Shown here in pieces: positions 8,854 through 17,415 of a stretch of 64,000 bases of DNA; position 1 is the stretch's first letter, and every line of letters starts with the position of its first letter. The stretch lies in contig JAFTRN010000002.1 in NCBI GenBank assembly GCA_017462265.1, forward strand, positions 32,097 to 96,096, given 5' to 3'. The stretch is from Coprobacter sp. (GTDB lineage: Bacteria; Bacteroidota; Bacteroidia; Bacteroidales; UBA11471). Under the pieces are notes generated by a model, which made no database searches, was not told the DNA's origin, and worked only from the letters and a program-made list of their open reading frames with translations. The translations under genes were made by a program, and so were the position numbers.

Positions 8854-9975
8854 TTATTTCACAAAATTCCAAAAGTTCTCGGGCGTGATGACCTCGAAGG
8901 GAGAACTGGGGTAGGTTGTCGTGAATATTGTAGGTTGTTTTGCCTTCGCCTTGCCATTCCACTTAAACTCATACGTGTGAAGCACGCCATCTTCATCTTC
9001 TATCAAATCGATTTCTTTCTGATCGTGTGTACGCCAAAAATAGAGCTGAGCATAACTCCCCTCATAAGCATTACGTTTTACACGTTCACTTACCATCATA
9101 TTTTCCCATAATGCCCCCATATCATTGCGCAATGCCGCCGGAGCAAAATTGGATAAGACGGCATTACGTATTCCATTATCATAGAAATACACCTTTTTCC
9201 CTTTCTTTATTTCATTACGCAAATTACGACTGAACGAATCAAGACGGAACACGACAAAACATTTCTCCAACAAATTGATATAATTCTCAACCGTTTCCTT
9301 ATCTACACCGAGTAGATTGCTCAATTCGTTATAAGAGACTTCGTTTCCCAATTGTAATGCTAACGCTCGGACAAGTTTTTGCAACACATCGGGTTTCTTC
9401 AGTCCTTTATACGACAACAAATCTTTATATAGATAGTTATTAGTCAAGGTCATTAATGTGCGTTTGGCGTCACCCGGGCAGGTAACAACCTCTGGATAAA
9501 GTCCATATATCAGGCGACGTTCCAGAAGTCGCTGTTCCTCACGTTCGGAAGTATTCGCCGCTAATTCCGTTAAAGAAAACGGGTATAATCGATACTCAAT
9601 CAGGCGACCTGTTGCCGGCTCATTGATTTCGGCCATCAAATCGAGCGATGACGAACCGGTAACAATTACCTCCGTATTCAATTTCAGGTCGCCTATTTTC
9701 TTCAACGTCAGACCGATATTCTTTATCCTCTGCGCCTCATCTATAAATACCATTTCATATGGTTCAAACAATGTACGCAATTCTGTTGTTGATTTTTCTT
9801 CTATTAGGAGCACATCATCTATATCATCGCAATTTATCGATAATATTTTCCCGGCATTTCCGCGCAGGTTATCCAATAGTGTAGTTTTACCCACTTGGCG
9901 GGCACCCAACAAAACTATCACCTTTTTACGTTGGAAATCTCTCAATATAGACTGTTCTATACTCCTTACAATCAT
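8854..9975 (-). CDS. AAA-family ATPase with DUF4143 domain
   Basis: 373-residue ATPase of a family widespread and often multi-copy in Bacteroidota. Walker A GARQVGKTT is at 24-32, Walker B MVFIDEAQ at 75-82 and a sensor-like VIVTGSSS at about 103-110. The C-terminal DUF4143 part includes YFWRTHDQKEIDLIEDEDG, a nuclease-fold-like motif of the family. The biological role is unknown. Its promoter region holds a large nested inverted repeat (9997-10095) suggesting tight, possibly self-, regulation. Base composition is somewhat more A+T-rich than the flanking genes. Confidence 0.85.
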   Translation of the reverse strand: MIVRSIEQSILRDFQRKKVIVLLGARQVGKTTLLDNLRGNAGKILSINCDDIDDVLLIEEKSTTELRTLFEPYEMVFIDEAQRIKNIGLTLKKIGDLKLNTEVIVTGSSSLDLMAEINEPATGRLIEYRLYPFSLTELAANTSEREEQRLLERRLIYGLYPEVVTCPGDAKRTLMTLTNNYLYKDLLSYKGLKKPDVLQKLVRALALQLGNEVSYNELSNLLGVDKETVENYINLLEKCFVVFRLDSFSRNLRNEIKKGKKVYFYDNGIRNAVLSNFAPAALRNDMGALWENMMVSERVKRNAYEGSYAQLYFWRTHDQKEIDLIEDEDGVLHTYEFKWNGKAKAKQPTIFTTTYPSSPFEVITPENFWNFVK

Positions 9976-9992
9976 AGCTCTTTTATTTTCGA

Positions 9993-10000
9993 CAAAAATA
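9993..10000 (-). promoter_or_regulatory. -7 box of the DUF4143 ATPase gene
   Basis: Reverse strand TATTTTTG fits TAnnTTTG, about 17 bases before the ATG at 9975. A TTTG lies 20 bases further upstream within the inner palindrome, a plausible -33 element. Confidence 0.65.
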
Positions 10001-10095
10001 GGTATTATTCCTCAAACCGCCAAATTTACACCAAATTTAGCGGTTACGGTCGCCAAATTTATACCCAAATTGGCGGTTTGCTAAAATTACCTATT
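9997..10095. promoter_or_regulatory. Nested palindromic operator upstream of the DUF4143 ATPase
   Basis: Outer arms AATAGGTA (9997-10004) and TACCTATT (10088-10095) enclose two palindromes: ACCGCCAAATTT/AAATTTAGCGGT at 10016-10044 and CGCCAAATTT/AAATTGGCG at 10051-10075. The whole 99 bases is therefore roughly symmetric. It overlaps the proposed -33 and -7 boxes of the ATPase gene. No regulator gene adjoins it. Confidence 0.7.
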
Positions 10096-10218
10096 CTATC
10101 CCCACCCTTGCCGTAGAGCGCAGCAAGGATTTAAATTTTTCACTTTTCGAATTCATCATATTAGATATTTTATTTAAGGTCTCTTTTTTATACAACTATT
10201 CGAAACAAAGCGAGCATC

Positions 10219-11490
10219 TTAATTTCCATCAGGCTTTTCTATCTCGGTAAAGGGACTGAGGTCCCAATCGAAGGCCTCGGGCACATCGGGGTAGGCAGGG
10301 TTGTAGCTCTTGAAATCTTTGATATACTTGGCCAAACCCAGCTTATTGTCTTTGATGCCTTGTAACACACATTTGGCTATCTGATATGCGCCATAGGGAT
10401 TGAAGTGTGTATTATCTTCCAATGCGACCGTCTGACCGGGGAAGGTATTGGCCGGATAATGCGCAAAGGCCAATTTCGACCGCTCCACGCCCAATGTTTC
10501 GTAGAGACAACGCGTCATTTCATTGAGGTCTATCACCGGTACACCCTCCTCCTCGGCGAGGCGTCGCATAGCCATGGGGTATTCGCCGTGCGTATCTTTT
10601 ATCTTGCCATCGTCGCCGAAACTACGGCGCTGTGTAGGTGTGACAAAAACCACGGTTGCTCCTTTTTCCCGAGCCTTTACGATATATTGTTTCAGGCTGT
10701 CATAGAACGAGGTCCACGGACCTTTTCCCTTACCCTTTTGTTTCTGATCGTTGTGCCCAAATTCCACAAACACATAATCGCCGGCTTTCATCTGCGTAAG
10801 TGCTTTATCGAGACGACGAGCAGCAAGGAAAGTATTGGCCGATTCACCACTCTCGGCATAGTTGGCCACAGCCACCTTGTCGGTAAAGAATCGCGGTATC
10901 ATTTGTCCCCAGCTTCCCCACGGTTCATTATCCTGATCGACCACCGTAGAGTTTCCACATAGGAACACCGTAATCGGCTTATTGGTAGGCTCTATTATCA
11001 CCTCGGCCACACGGGGACGCGGACCGTTGAATTCGAGCGTCAGTTTATCGTCCCAATTCAATTTATTGCGTTCGCGAGGTTTTATACGTACACGCTCGGT
11101 GTCGGATATGCGTGTAGTACGTTTATTCACGTTGAAGGTACATTTTACATACTTTCCGGTCTCGGTCTTGCAACGTTCCACAAAAAGACGGCGCGACTCA
11201 CCCCGCACCGTAGTCTCGCCCGATTCCCTGCCCGAGCCTAATTTTACGGTGACTTTATAGTTCCCATCGGGTACTTGCACTGAGAAAAAGAAGGGGGCGT
11301 TGCTACCGGCCTCCGGCGTCGGTTGCAAATCATAACCATATCCGCGTTCATCGGTATAGGTCATTTCCGAGGTGACGGCAATATAGCCCTTGCGGGCCTT
11401 ACCACCCGTGAAATCGAACTTATACACCCCATCGGTCGCATACACCAGCGACGATACACACATCAGTATCGATAAAATAGTTATTCTCAT
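10219..11490 (-). CDS. Rhamnogalacturonan acetylesterase-like SGNH hydrolase
   Basis: 423-residue secreted esterase. The signal peptide MRITILSILMCVSSLVYA is followed by a beta-rich N-terminal domain (YKFDFTGG onward) and an SGNH/GDSL hydrolase domain: block I FLCGNSTVVDQD, oxyanion block with EPWGSWGQM, FVEFGHNDQ, and the C-terminal catalytic pair in DNTHFNPYGA. The family removes acetyl groups from rhamnogalacturonan I pectin. No other pectin genes are nearby. The ATG at 11490 starts the signal peptide and lies just after a good -7 box; the longer frame from 11589 is upstream of that promoter. Confidence 0.85.
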   Translation of the reverse strand: MRITILSILMCVSSLVYATDGVYKFDFTGGKARKGYIAVTSEMTYTDERGYGYDLQPTPEAGSNAPFFFSVQVPDGNYKVTVKLGSGRESGETTVRGESRRLFVERCKTETGKYVKCTFNVNKRTTRISDTERVRIKPRERNKLNWDDKLTLEFNGPRPRVAEVIIEPTNKPITVFLCGNSTVVDQDNEPWGSWGQMIPRFFTDKVAVANYAESGESANTFLAARRLDKALTQMKAGDYVFVEFGHNDQKQKGKGKGPWTSFYDSLKQYIVKAREKGATVVFVTPTQRRSFGDDGKIKDTHGEYPMAMRRLAEEEGVPVIDLNEMTRCLYETLGVERSKLAFAHYPANTFPGQTVALEDNTHFNPYGAYQIAKCVLQGIKDNKLGLAKYIKDFKSYNPAYPDVPEAFDWDLSPFTEIEKPDGN

Positions 11491-11510
11491 AGAATCTGTT
11501 TTTATTAGTG

Positions 11511-11518
11511 CAAAGATA
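11511..11518 (-). promoter_or_regulatory. -7 box of the acetylesterase gene
   Basis: Reverse strand TATCTTTG fits TAnnTTTG, 20 bases before the ATG at 11490. Confidence 0.65.
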
Positions 11519-11590
11519 GAAATTATCGGGAAGATTCGTGGGAAAAATATCCAAATAGAATAAATGTCTTTGAATAAAATACAAGACATA

Positions 11591-11949
11591 TTGCTACATA
11601 TTCATAACTTGTCTTGGTATATAAAGATGTGCATTTAAGGTCTGAGATAGTCTCGTCTTCTCATCTTCATTATTATATTTGTTTGCAAAAAGGCCCAGAT
11701 GTATAAGGGATCGAACGAAAGATATAGTATAAGGACCCCGGTTTGTATGGGTTAATTACTCTGTTGTTCTGTAAATTAAGTCGGATTTTTGTTTTAAATA
11801 TCATAAAACGAGGTGTTTATGTTGGTTTAATTCCGGCTTAATTGCTGTGGCTCGAGGCTACAAAAAAATATAAGAGAAAATGTTTTGAATACAAATACCT
11901 AACGTTTGAATTTCTACTATCCCAGTGGACTATCAACGTTCCATCGTGT
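11591..11949. other. Non-coding region at the left edge of the A+T-rich island
   Basis: No convincing coding sequence. It holds the left 18-bp direct repeat (11838-11855); the A+T content rises in this stretch. No integrase, tRNA or clear terminator was seen. Confidence 0.5.
11838..11855 (+). repeat. Left copy of island-flanking 18-bp direct repeat
   Basis: TTAATTGCTGTGGCTCGA, identical to 17376-17393 and in the same orientation. Four more bases, GGCT, follow directly here and after a CAA insertion in the right copy. Confidence 0.8.
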
Positions 11950-12888
11950 CTATTTGCCTTGAATAAAAGAGATAGCATGTTTTGCTAAAGTATGTCCACA
12001 TTCTGCTGCCCGATTAAGAATTTCGTTTGCTTTTAGAGGATTTATACGCGTTCCCCTCCCAAATCGATATAAAGCTTGAAGAATCCATAAGGCTTCTGCT
12101 AATTCTTTATCATGTTTTATTGGTAAATCTTTATACTCTGATAATAGACGGAAAGCTGCGACATAATCAAAATTCAAATAATTACCTTTTATATAAGCTT
12201 TTGCAAAATCTAATTTTGTTAAAACATATTGATGCCCAATTAATTTTCTATTCGGGTCATATCCATTTATATAATAGTTGTATCCTTTTATTGAGTCAAT
12301 TGCAAGAAAAGGGTATTTTATGGTACGAGTAGTAGGAGCAATACAATGCCGATAACTAATACCTTTTTGGATTTTACCATTATGAGTTGTAGTAATTGTA
12401 TCATATACAATAGAATCTTTTAATACTGTAGCATAGCCTTTTAAATAAATTTCCCCTAACTCAAGATTAGATCTAATATCACCTAATTCAGCTGCTAAAG
12501 TTAGAAGTTTAAATGATTGAGACTTATCTTCTCTTTTATATTTAGAATCATAATAAATTTGAGATAATAAGCGAGTTGCATCATAGTTATAATACTTATT
12601 AGGATATAATAACTCAAGCTGTGATGCTTTTTCCAAATAATATATAGCAGAATCAATATTAGTGACCAATCCATGCCCGTGTGCAAAGAAATGTCCTAAA
12701 ACAAAATTGGCTTCTATTATTTTATATTCTGGAGAATTGCTTTCTTTTAAAATATTCCGAGCTTTCTCAATTGCTAAGTTATAATTATCATCTTTAGCTC
12801 CATAGAGATTGCCAGTATATTCAAGAGAACGTGCTGTATTAAAAAAAAACAAAAATAATAAAACGATATTAGTGCTGTAAAACTTCAT
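11950..12888 (-). CDS. Exported Sel1-like repeat protein
   Basis: 312 residues from the Met at 12888, which begins a signal peptide (MKFYSTNIVLLFLFFFNTARS). The body is alpha-helical with Sel1-like/TPR-like repeats, for example SNLELGEIYLKGYATVLKD and the C-terminal ALWILQALYRFGRGTRINP. Such repeats form solenoid scaffolds for protein-protein contacts. The start lies within the end of the preceding Sel1 gene (20-base overlap), and an in-frame Met further upstream at 12927 is possible but would precede the signal peptide by 13 polar residues. Last gene of the island operon. Function unknown. Confidence 0.75.
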   Translation of the reverse strand: MKFYSTNIVLLFLFFFNTARSLEYTGNLYGAKDDNYNLAIEKARNILKESNSPEYKIIEANFVLGHFFAHGHGLVTNIDSAIYYLEKASQLELLYPNKYYNYDATRLLSQIYYDSKYKREDKSQSFKLLTLAAELGDIRSNLELGEIYLKGYATVLKDSIVYDTITTTHNGKIQKGISYRHCIAPTTRTIKYPFLAIDSIKGYNYYINGYDPNRKLIGHQYVLTKLDFAKAYIKGNYLNFDYVAAFRLLSEYKDLPIKHDKELAEALWILQALYRFGRGTRINPLKANEILNRAAECGHTLAKHAISFIQGK

Positions 12889-14014
12889 ATTTTTTCTGAT
12901 CATCATATAACGCACTTGAACTTCCATATTTTAAAGCCATTCTAAAAAATAAACGAGCTTTATCATAATCTTTTGCCGTTCCACGTCCATAGGTATAACA
13001 CTCATATAACCGATAACATGCATCTGCATATATTTCTGGATATGAGTTAAGAATCTCTTCTTCCCATGCGGCGTTAGCTTGAGTTACAATATAATTAAAA
13101 CACTTAAATGCTTCATCATAATTCTGTTGTCTACCTAAACCTTTGTAAAACATTTCTCCAATCCATAATGTTCTTGCACCATTACCTTGTAAACCTAAAT
13201 ATTCCGCTAATGCTTCACTCCCTCGTTTATAATCCATTAACTTTATATATAATATTCCTATTTTATCCCAAGGTCTCATAGCAGTTGGTTCTGGAACAAA
13301 ACCATCGTAAACTTGCCCCCCACAAGTTGAAGTTAATTCTGAAACGAATTTACTATTATACTTTTCAGCGATAGAGTTCATTATTTCGCAAATTTTAGAA
13401 TGCGGAGTTTCTATATATCCTCCTAATATTGAATAATAAGATAACGCCAGATACAAGTCTTTATTTATGCCTAAACCATGTTCATAACAAAATGCTATTC
13501 GCGTAATTGCGTCCATCGCGACATGCATTTTTTCAAGTTCACGATCACCAATAGAACCAAGTTTGTTTTTATCTAACAATTTTATGGTTAAATCATAATA
13601 TTTTAAGGCATTTGAATAATCTTTTTTCTTAAAAAAAGAGTGGGCTAAAACGACAGACGCTCCAGCGTCATCATCAGATACCATATCAATAAGACGTGCT
13701 TCCTCGGTACTATTCAAAATACCTAAATCATAGAATGGAGTTAATCTAAAATCTCCCCAACCATCATATCCACGAGAAGTTAATTCCGATAATCGATATT
13801 CAGCTCCTTGGTGGCCATTAGCTTTTGCCATTCTCAAATATTTTAAAGCAATTTCAAAGTCATAATCAGGAACATCATAACTCGAATACACAATTCCCAT
13901 AAGATATTGAGATTCTATATCTCCCCTATCGGCTTTTGTTTGAAGGCCCTTATCGGCAAAAGAAAACGGGATAATACTTACGATAAAAAAAATAATAAAA
14001 GGAAGTTTTTTCAT
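12869..14014 (-). CDS. Exported Sel1-like repeat protein
   Basis: 381 residues with a signal peptide (MKKLPFIIFFIVSIIPFSFA). Sel1-like repeats begin at once (ADRGDIESQYLMGIVYSS, AKANGHQGAEYRLSEL) and recur to the C-terminus (CYTYGRGTAKDYDKARLFF). Likely a periplasmic or surface scaffold. It begins 8 bases after the caspase-like gene and overlaps the next Sel1 gene, so it is part of the same operon. Strongly A+T-rich. A partner or adaptor role for the protease or CHASE2 protein is inference. Confidence 0.8.
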   Translation of the reverse strand: MKKLPFIIFFIVSIIPFSFADKGLQTKADRGDIESQYLMGIVYSSYDVPDYDFEIALKYLRMAKANGHQGAEYRLSELTSRGYDGWGDFRLTPFYDLGILNSTEEARLIDMVSDDDAGASVVLAHSFFKKKDYSNALKYYDLTIKLLDKNKLGSIGDRELEKMHVAMDAITRIAFCYEHGLGINKDLYLALSYYSILGGYIETPHSKICEIMNSIAEKYNSKFVSELTSTCGGQVYDGFVPEPTAMRPWDKIGILYIKLMDYKRGSEALAEYLGLQGNGARTLWIGEMFYKGLGRQQNYDEAFKCFNYIVTQANAAWEEEILNSYPEIYADACYRLYECYTYGRGTAKDYDKARLFFRMALKYGSSSALYDDQKKYEVLQH

Positions 14015-14022
14015 AAGGTTAC

Positions 14023-15051
14023 TTATTTGTTAATAGGATTGTTATATCTATAAATGTAGAAAAAACCAAGAGACTCTAATTTTTTGAAAATTTCTCTAGC
14101 ATTTTCAATCTCAATATTAGAGTTCCACGCTTTTAAAGCATAAGAATAGGCTTTTTCGTAGTCTTGAAAACCAAAAGCATTTTTTAGGTAAAATTCTGAA
14201 GCAGGGATATAAGCCCGAGAATCGCCTTTTTCTGCAAGTTTTTCTAATTGTTCAATGTTTAGATTCTCTATGCTAAAGGTGTTTACCAGAGATTCATTTG
14301 TTTCAAAGGAAGATGGCCGATTAAAATAGAATGTATTGCTATATCCTCCAGTATTTTGAGGCCTTTGTTTTAATCGGCTATCGGAAACTATGTGATTATG
14401 CCAAAGGGTTTTGAAATCTTCTTTCTTATAAATATTATCTAATAAGATTTCTGTAAAAGGGCTTAGTGTACTAGTTCCTGCGACTGCTGTTTCTCCCTGT
14501 TTCGTTGCATAACAGACCATTATATTATTTTGTCGTTTGTAAGTATCAATAAATCCTTTTGTTTGACTAATAATTGAGATCTCTGCATTAGGGTTATTAC
14601 GACAAGCATCATAAAAAATAATCGATAGTTTTGAACGTTTAATCATTTCTCTCTGTATTGATTCGAGGCTTAAGAATTGAGACTCCAAAGCAACACTTCT
14701 AAATTTAGTATTAGCAGGGACAATATATTCCTGATGGTTGATTGAATTTCCGTGTCCGGAATAATAAAAAACGGCAGCATCTGCACCCTCTAAAATTGTA
14801 GTAAACTTTAATAAAGAATCTATCATTTGATTATGAGTAGCATTTTTTACTAATATGGTCTCAAATCCAAATGATTTTAGTGCTTTATCAACAGCCTCTG
14901 CATCATTTATGGGTTGAGAAAGATAATTATATCCGTCACTTATATACTCAGAATTTCCTATAATAAAAGCTACTCGTTTTTCTGCAGATGAATTAAAGGA
15001 AAATCCAATCAGCAAAAACGAAATGATATATATATATGTCTTTTTTAGCAT
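14023..15051 (-). CDS. Exported caspase-like (peptidase C14) protease with C-terminal Sel1-like segment
   Basis: 342 residues from the Met at 15051: signal peptide (MLKKTYIYIISFLLIGFSFNSSA), then a caspase p20-type domain starting KRVAFIIGNSEY. The catalytic dyad is His100 in FYYSGHG and Cys150 in FYDACRNNP, both intact. After about residue 250 a Sel1-like repeat appears (NIEQLEKLAEKGDSRAYIP). An in-frame Met 10 codons earlier (15081) would overlap the preceding gene; the later Met starts a cleaner signal peptide and leaves a 7-base gap. Prokaryotic caspase homologues (metacaspase/orthocaspase type) act in stress or regulated proteolysis; export to the periplasm is notable. Substrate unknown. 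Confidence 0.85.
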   Translation of the reverse strand: MLKKTYIYIISFLLIGFSFNSSAEKRVAFIIGNSEYISDGYNYLSQPINDAEAVDKALKSFGFETILVKNATHNQMIDSLLKFTTILEGADAAVFYYSGHGNSINHQEYIVPANTKFRSVALESQFLSLESIQREMIKRSKLSIIFYDACRNNPNAEISIISQTKGFIDTYKRQNNIMVCYATKQGETAVAGTSTLSPFTEILLDNIYKKEDFKTLWHNHIVSDSRLKQRPQNTGGYSNTFYFNRPSSFETNESLVNTFSIENLNIEQLEKLAEKGDSRAYIPASEFYLKNAFGFQDYEKAYSYALKAWNSNIEIENAREIFKKLESLGFFYIYRYNNPINK

Positions 15052-15058
15052 AGTTCGT

Positions 15059-15718
15059 TTATTTAGAATGAATATACTCAATTCTTAAAGAATCAGTTAC
15101 AAAGACAGACTCAAGAGAATTATGAACTTCAACTTGAAATTGAATAATGGAGTCGTTATCGGTATAAATACCGATTTGAGTTAAATCAGGCTTTGTAATA
15201 GTGATTTCGTGATTATCATGATTGAATGTAGGTTTAAATTCTATTAAACTCGGTATGGCCTTAAATATAAAATATTCATTAGAACTTAACTCTATAGGAA
15301 AATCAATAAAAGCAGTATCAGAAATCATTAACCAATTCCCTTTGTTAAGATAATTTCTAATAGCTTCAAGATTCTTTGTTCCCTTTGTGTTTAGCTGCTT
15401 ATAAATATTAAACATTTTAATGGTCAACTTTAGAGGTTTTCCGCCTTTGATGTCTGAATGTTTTTGCGTACTTAAATTTTTTACTCTAATTGCGGCATAG
15501 CTAGGAATATCTATTGTATCGTTTTCTTCAAACAGAGCCCCACATTTTATATATTTCCCATTAATTTTAATAACGGCAGAACGAGGTACAATATCTGTAA
15601 TGATGTATTTGTTTGTTCTATATATTTTAACGTTATCACTAGGCGAGAACGCTGATATTAATGGTAGGATTAGCAACATTGCAAATCCAAATCTTTTATT
15701 TAACGCAATTTTAGACAT
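15059..15718 (-). CDS. Exported protein of unknown function in the CHASE2-caspase operon
   Basis: 219 residues with a signal peptide (MSKIALNKRFGFAMLLILPLISAFS). I do not recognise a family. The N-terminal half is beta-rich, with a pattern of a charged input, INGKYIKCGALFEENDTIDI and YAAIRVKN, faintly like FecR-type domains that display a value on a membrane-proximal beta fold; this likeness is weak. The C-terminal half is also beta-rich. It overlaps the CHASE2 gene by 8 bases and is followed by the caspase gene, so it is probably a periplasmic component of the same pathway. Confidence 0.7.
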   Translation of the reverse strand: MSKIALNKRFGFAMLLILPLISAFSPSDNVKIYRTNKYIITDIVPRSAVIKINGKYIKCGALFEENDTIDIPSYAAIRVKNLSTQKHSDIKGGKPLKLTIKMFNIYKQLNTKGTKNLEAIRNYLNKGNWLMISDTAFIDFPIELSSNEYFIFKAIPSLIEFKPTFNHDNHEITITKPDLTQIGIYTDNDSIIQFQVEVHNSLESVFVTDSLRIEYIHSK

Positions 15719-17009
15719 ATTTTTTGTATTGAATATAGAGTTTTAGAAGAGTGAAGAATATAATCGGTATAGTAAGACTATAACTTCTATTAAATACGAA
15801 ATAGTCACATAACATTGCTAGTGATAATAATGTACTATAAGATATAAGAGATATTAAAAAGCATGTCAACTTATTAGAAATAAAGTCCGAAATTTTGAAT
15901 CGCTGTACTAAAGGTTTATCACTTATAATTAAAAAGCATATAAGGGAGAAAATGATAAACCAAAATAATATATATGGGAATGACACTAATAGCAAGCTAT
16001 CACTAATTGAGTGATATGCTTTAACTAAAATTTCTGAGCCTTTTTTCGTGTCCATATATGTACTATGAGAATCAGTTTCATCTTTCGATAAGTCACCAAT
16101 GAAAACAATTTTATTGTCTATATAATCTGATAATAAAATGTCTACATTCTCTATATTATTATCCAAAATATAGCCTACATTATAATAATCGTACAACTCT
16201 AATTTAGAGCCGTCCTTAGTTATAACTTTTTTGTAACCAGCTATGGTATATTTATCAAATTGCAAGAATAAACTATTTTGAATAAGTTTATTATTTAAAA
16301 AATATAACGAAAAAATATCTTGAATATATGGAGAGATATTACACCAATCAAGTAGACCTATTCGACGATATTCAACATTAGAATTAAGACATTGATACAA
16401 TCGTAATGGAATAGTTGCTTCTTCTCCATACATATATTTGTATCGAGAAAAAGCTTTTGATATTTTGGTAACGTTATATTTTGCTTTTGAAGTTAGGTGC
16501 TTTAGTTGTGGATAAGCGAAAGTTGCATCATCTCTATCTGCTAGAATAATCCGATTGCCAAAGCTCACTATGGTTTCAGCTAATGAGTCATTTTGAAAAC
16601 GAGCATTGTCGATTGAGTCTAAAAATACATCAAGAACAATTAATTTATAGTTGTCGCATTTTTTTAGAAGTTTAAGAAACGAATTAATTTTGTACCTATC
16701 TGAGATTTGAGCCAGTCCAATAGAATCTCCATTAATAAAAACAGGGGATAAGCATTTATCGTATGCAATATTAAAATAAGCGATATCACTCGGAATACTA
16801 TCATTATCATTAGAGTCAAAACATAGAGATAAATTTTCGAATAGATGCATTTTAAAAGTAGCTTCTCCTGTAAAAAGTGACGAATTATTCACGAAATAAC
16901 CAATAATAAGAAGAACAGAAGAGAAAACCGTAGATTTGAAAAGTGTTTTTCTTTCTGCTTCTAGTTTATTATAAAAATAAAAAGCTCTTTTACGGAATGT
17001 TTTTTTCAT
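15711..17009 (-). CDS. CHASE2-like membrane sensor protein
   Basis: 432 residues. One transmembrane segment near 27-41, a long extracytoplasmic region of about 300 residues, then three hydrophobic segments at about 338-362, 378-402 and 408-428. The outer region fits CHASE2, with YKLIVLDVFLDS after an alpha/beta start and IDNKIVFIGDLSKDETDSH before a GSEILVKAYHSI segment, matching the family's gk.VlIG...D.h and pG.eihA pattern. CHASE2 domains sense unknown extracellular cues. No kinase, cyclase or other cytoplasmic output domain is attached, so signalling may go through the operon's other proteins. First gene of the operon. Confidence 0.75.
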   Translation of the reverse strand: MKKTFRKRAFYFYNKLEAERKTLFKSTVFSSVLLIIGYFVNNSSLFTGEATFKMHLFENLSLCFDSNDNDSIPSDIAYFNIAYDKCLSPVFINGDSIGLAQISDRYKINSFLKLLKKCDNYKLIVLDVFLDSIDNARFQNDSLAETIVSFGNRIILADRDDATFAYPQLKHLTSKAKYNVTKISKAFSRYKYMYGEEATIPLRLYQCLNSNVEYRRIGLLDWCNISPYIQDIFSLYFLNNKLIQNSLFLQFDKYTIAGYKKVITKDGSKLELYDYYNVGYILDNNIENVDILLSDYIDNKIVFIGDLSKDETDSHSTYMDTKKGSEILVKAYHSISDSLLLVSFPYILFWFIIFSLICFLIISDKPLVQRFKISDFISNKLTCFLISLISYSTLLSLAMLCDYFVFNRSYSLTIPIIFFTLLKLYIQYKKYV

Positions 17010-17028
17010 GGTAGTTTTTTCTACATTA

Positions 17029-17036
17029 CAAATGTA
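17029..17036 (-). promoter_or_regulatory. -7 box of the island operon
   Basis: Reverse strand TACATTTG fits TAnnTTTG, 19 bases before the ATG at 17009. It is the only good match upstream of the operon, and no internal promoter is needed because the genes overlap or nearly abut. Confidence 0.6.
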
Positions 17037-17375
17037 TTAAATATATTGCAGATAATAATGAAATAGAAAATAATTTTAGGAAATTTTAGGAATTTGGTAT
17101 GGCGGATTTGCAAGGGAGAATGTGGAGGGTAGGTATTAATCGATTATGGGGAGAAATGAGGGTACAAGATATGGGAGCACAAAATTATCTCCTCAATTCA
17201 CAATAGCCGATTGTGGGTTGCCGGTAGGAATATTGCGTGTGGTATTTAATGCCTACCGAAAAAGCAGATATGTGCAGGTCCAAAAAATCAGAAAATCTTG
17301 GGGACGTGGCAGAAATGCGTGTTTTTTACAAGGGAAATTGGCTGGTAATTGATCAAATTATTGGAAAATAGGTGT
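17037..17375. other. Non-coding region at the right edge of the island
   Basis: No supported gene. It contains a possible hairpin CGGTAGG...CCTACCG with a 23-base loop (about 17220-17257) and a short repeat AGGAAATTTTAGGAA near 17078. It ends at the right direct repeat. Confidence 0.4.
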
Positions 17376-17393
17376 TTAATTGCTGTGGCTCGA
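17376..17393 (+). repeat. Right copy of island-flanking 18-bp direct repeat
   Basis: TTAATTGCTGTGGCTCGA, identical to 11838-11855. It ends 22 bases before the stop of the YciO-like gene, and composition switches to the G+C-richer background here. Confidence 0.8.
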
Positions 17394-17415
17394 CAAGGCT
17401 TTTTATTGCCGAATT

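Larger units (their letters stand above)
11838..17393. mobile_element. Putative genomic island bounded by 18-bp direct repeats
   Basis: About 5.56 kb between exact direct repeats, carrying only one reverse-strand operon of five exported proteins. Composition is clearly lower in G+C than on either side: a sampled line, 12241-12300, has 15 G or C of 60. No integrase or transposase lies inside, so the mode of entry is unknown; the limits follow from the repeats and composition only. Confidence 0.55.

Noticed and set aside
10100..10218. Stem CCTTGC/GCAAGG as a terminator of the acetylesterase gene
   Set aside because: Only six pairs with a long loop and no T run on the reverse strand.
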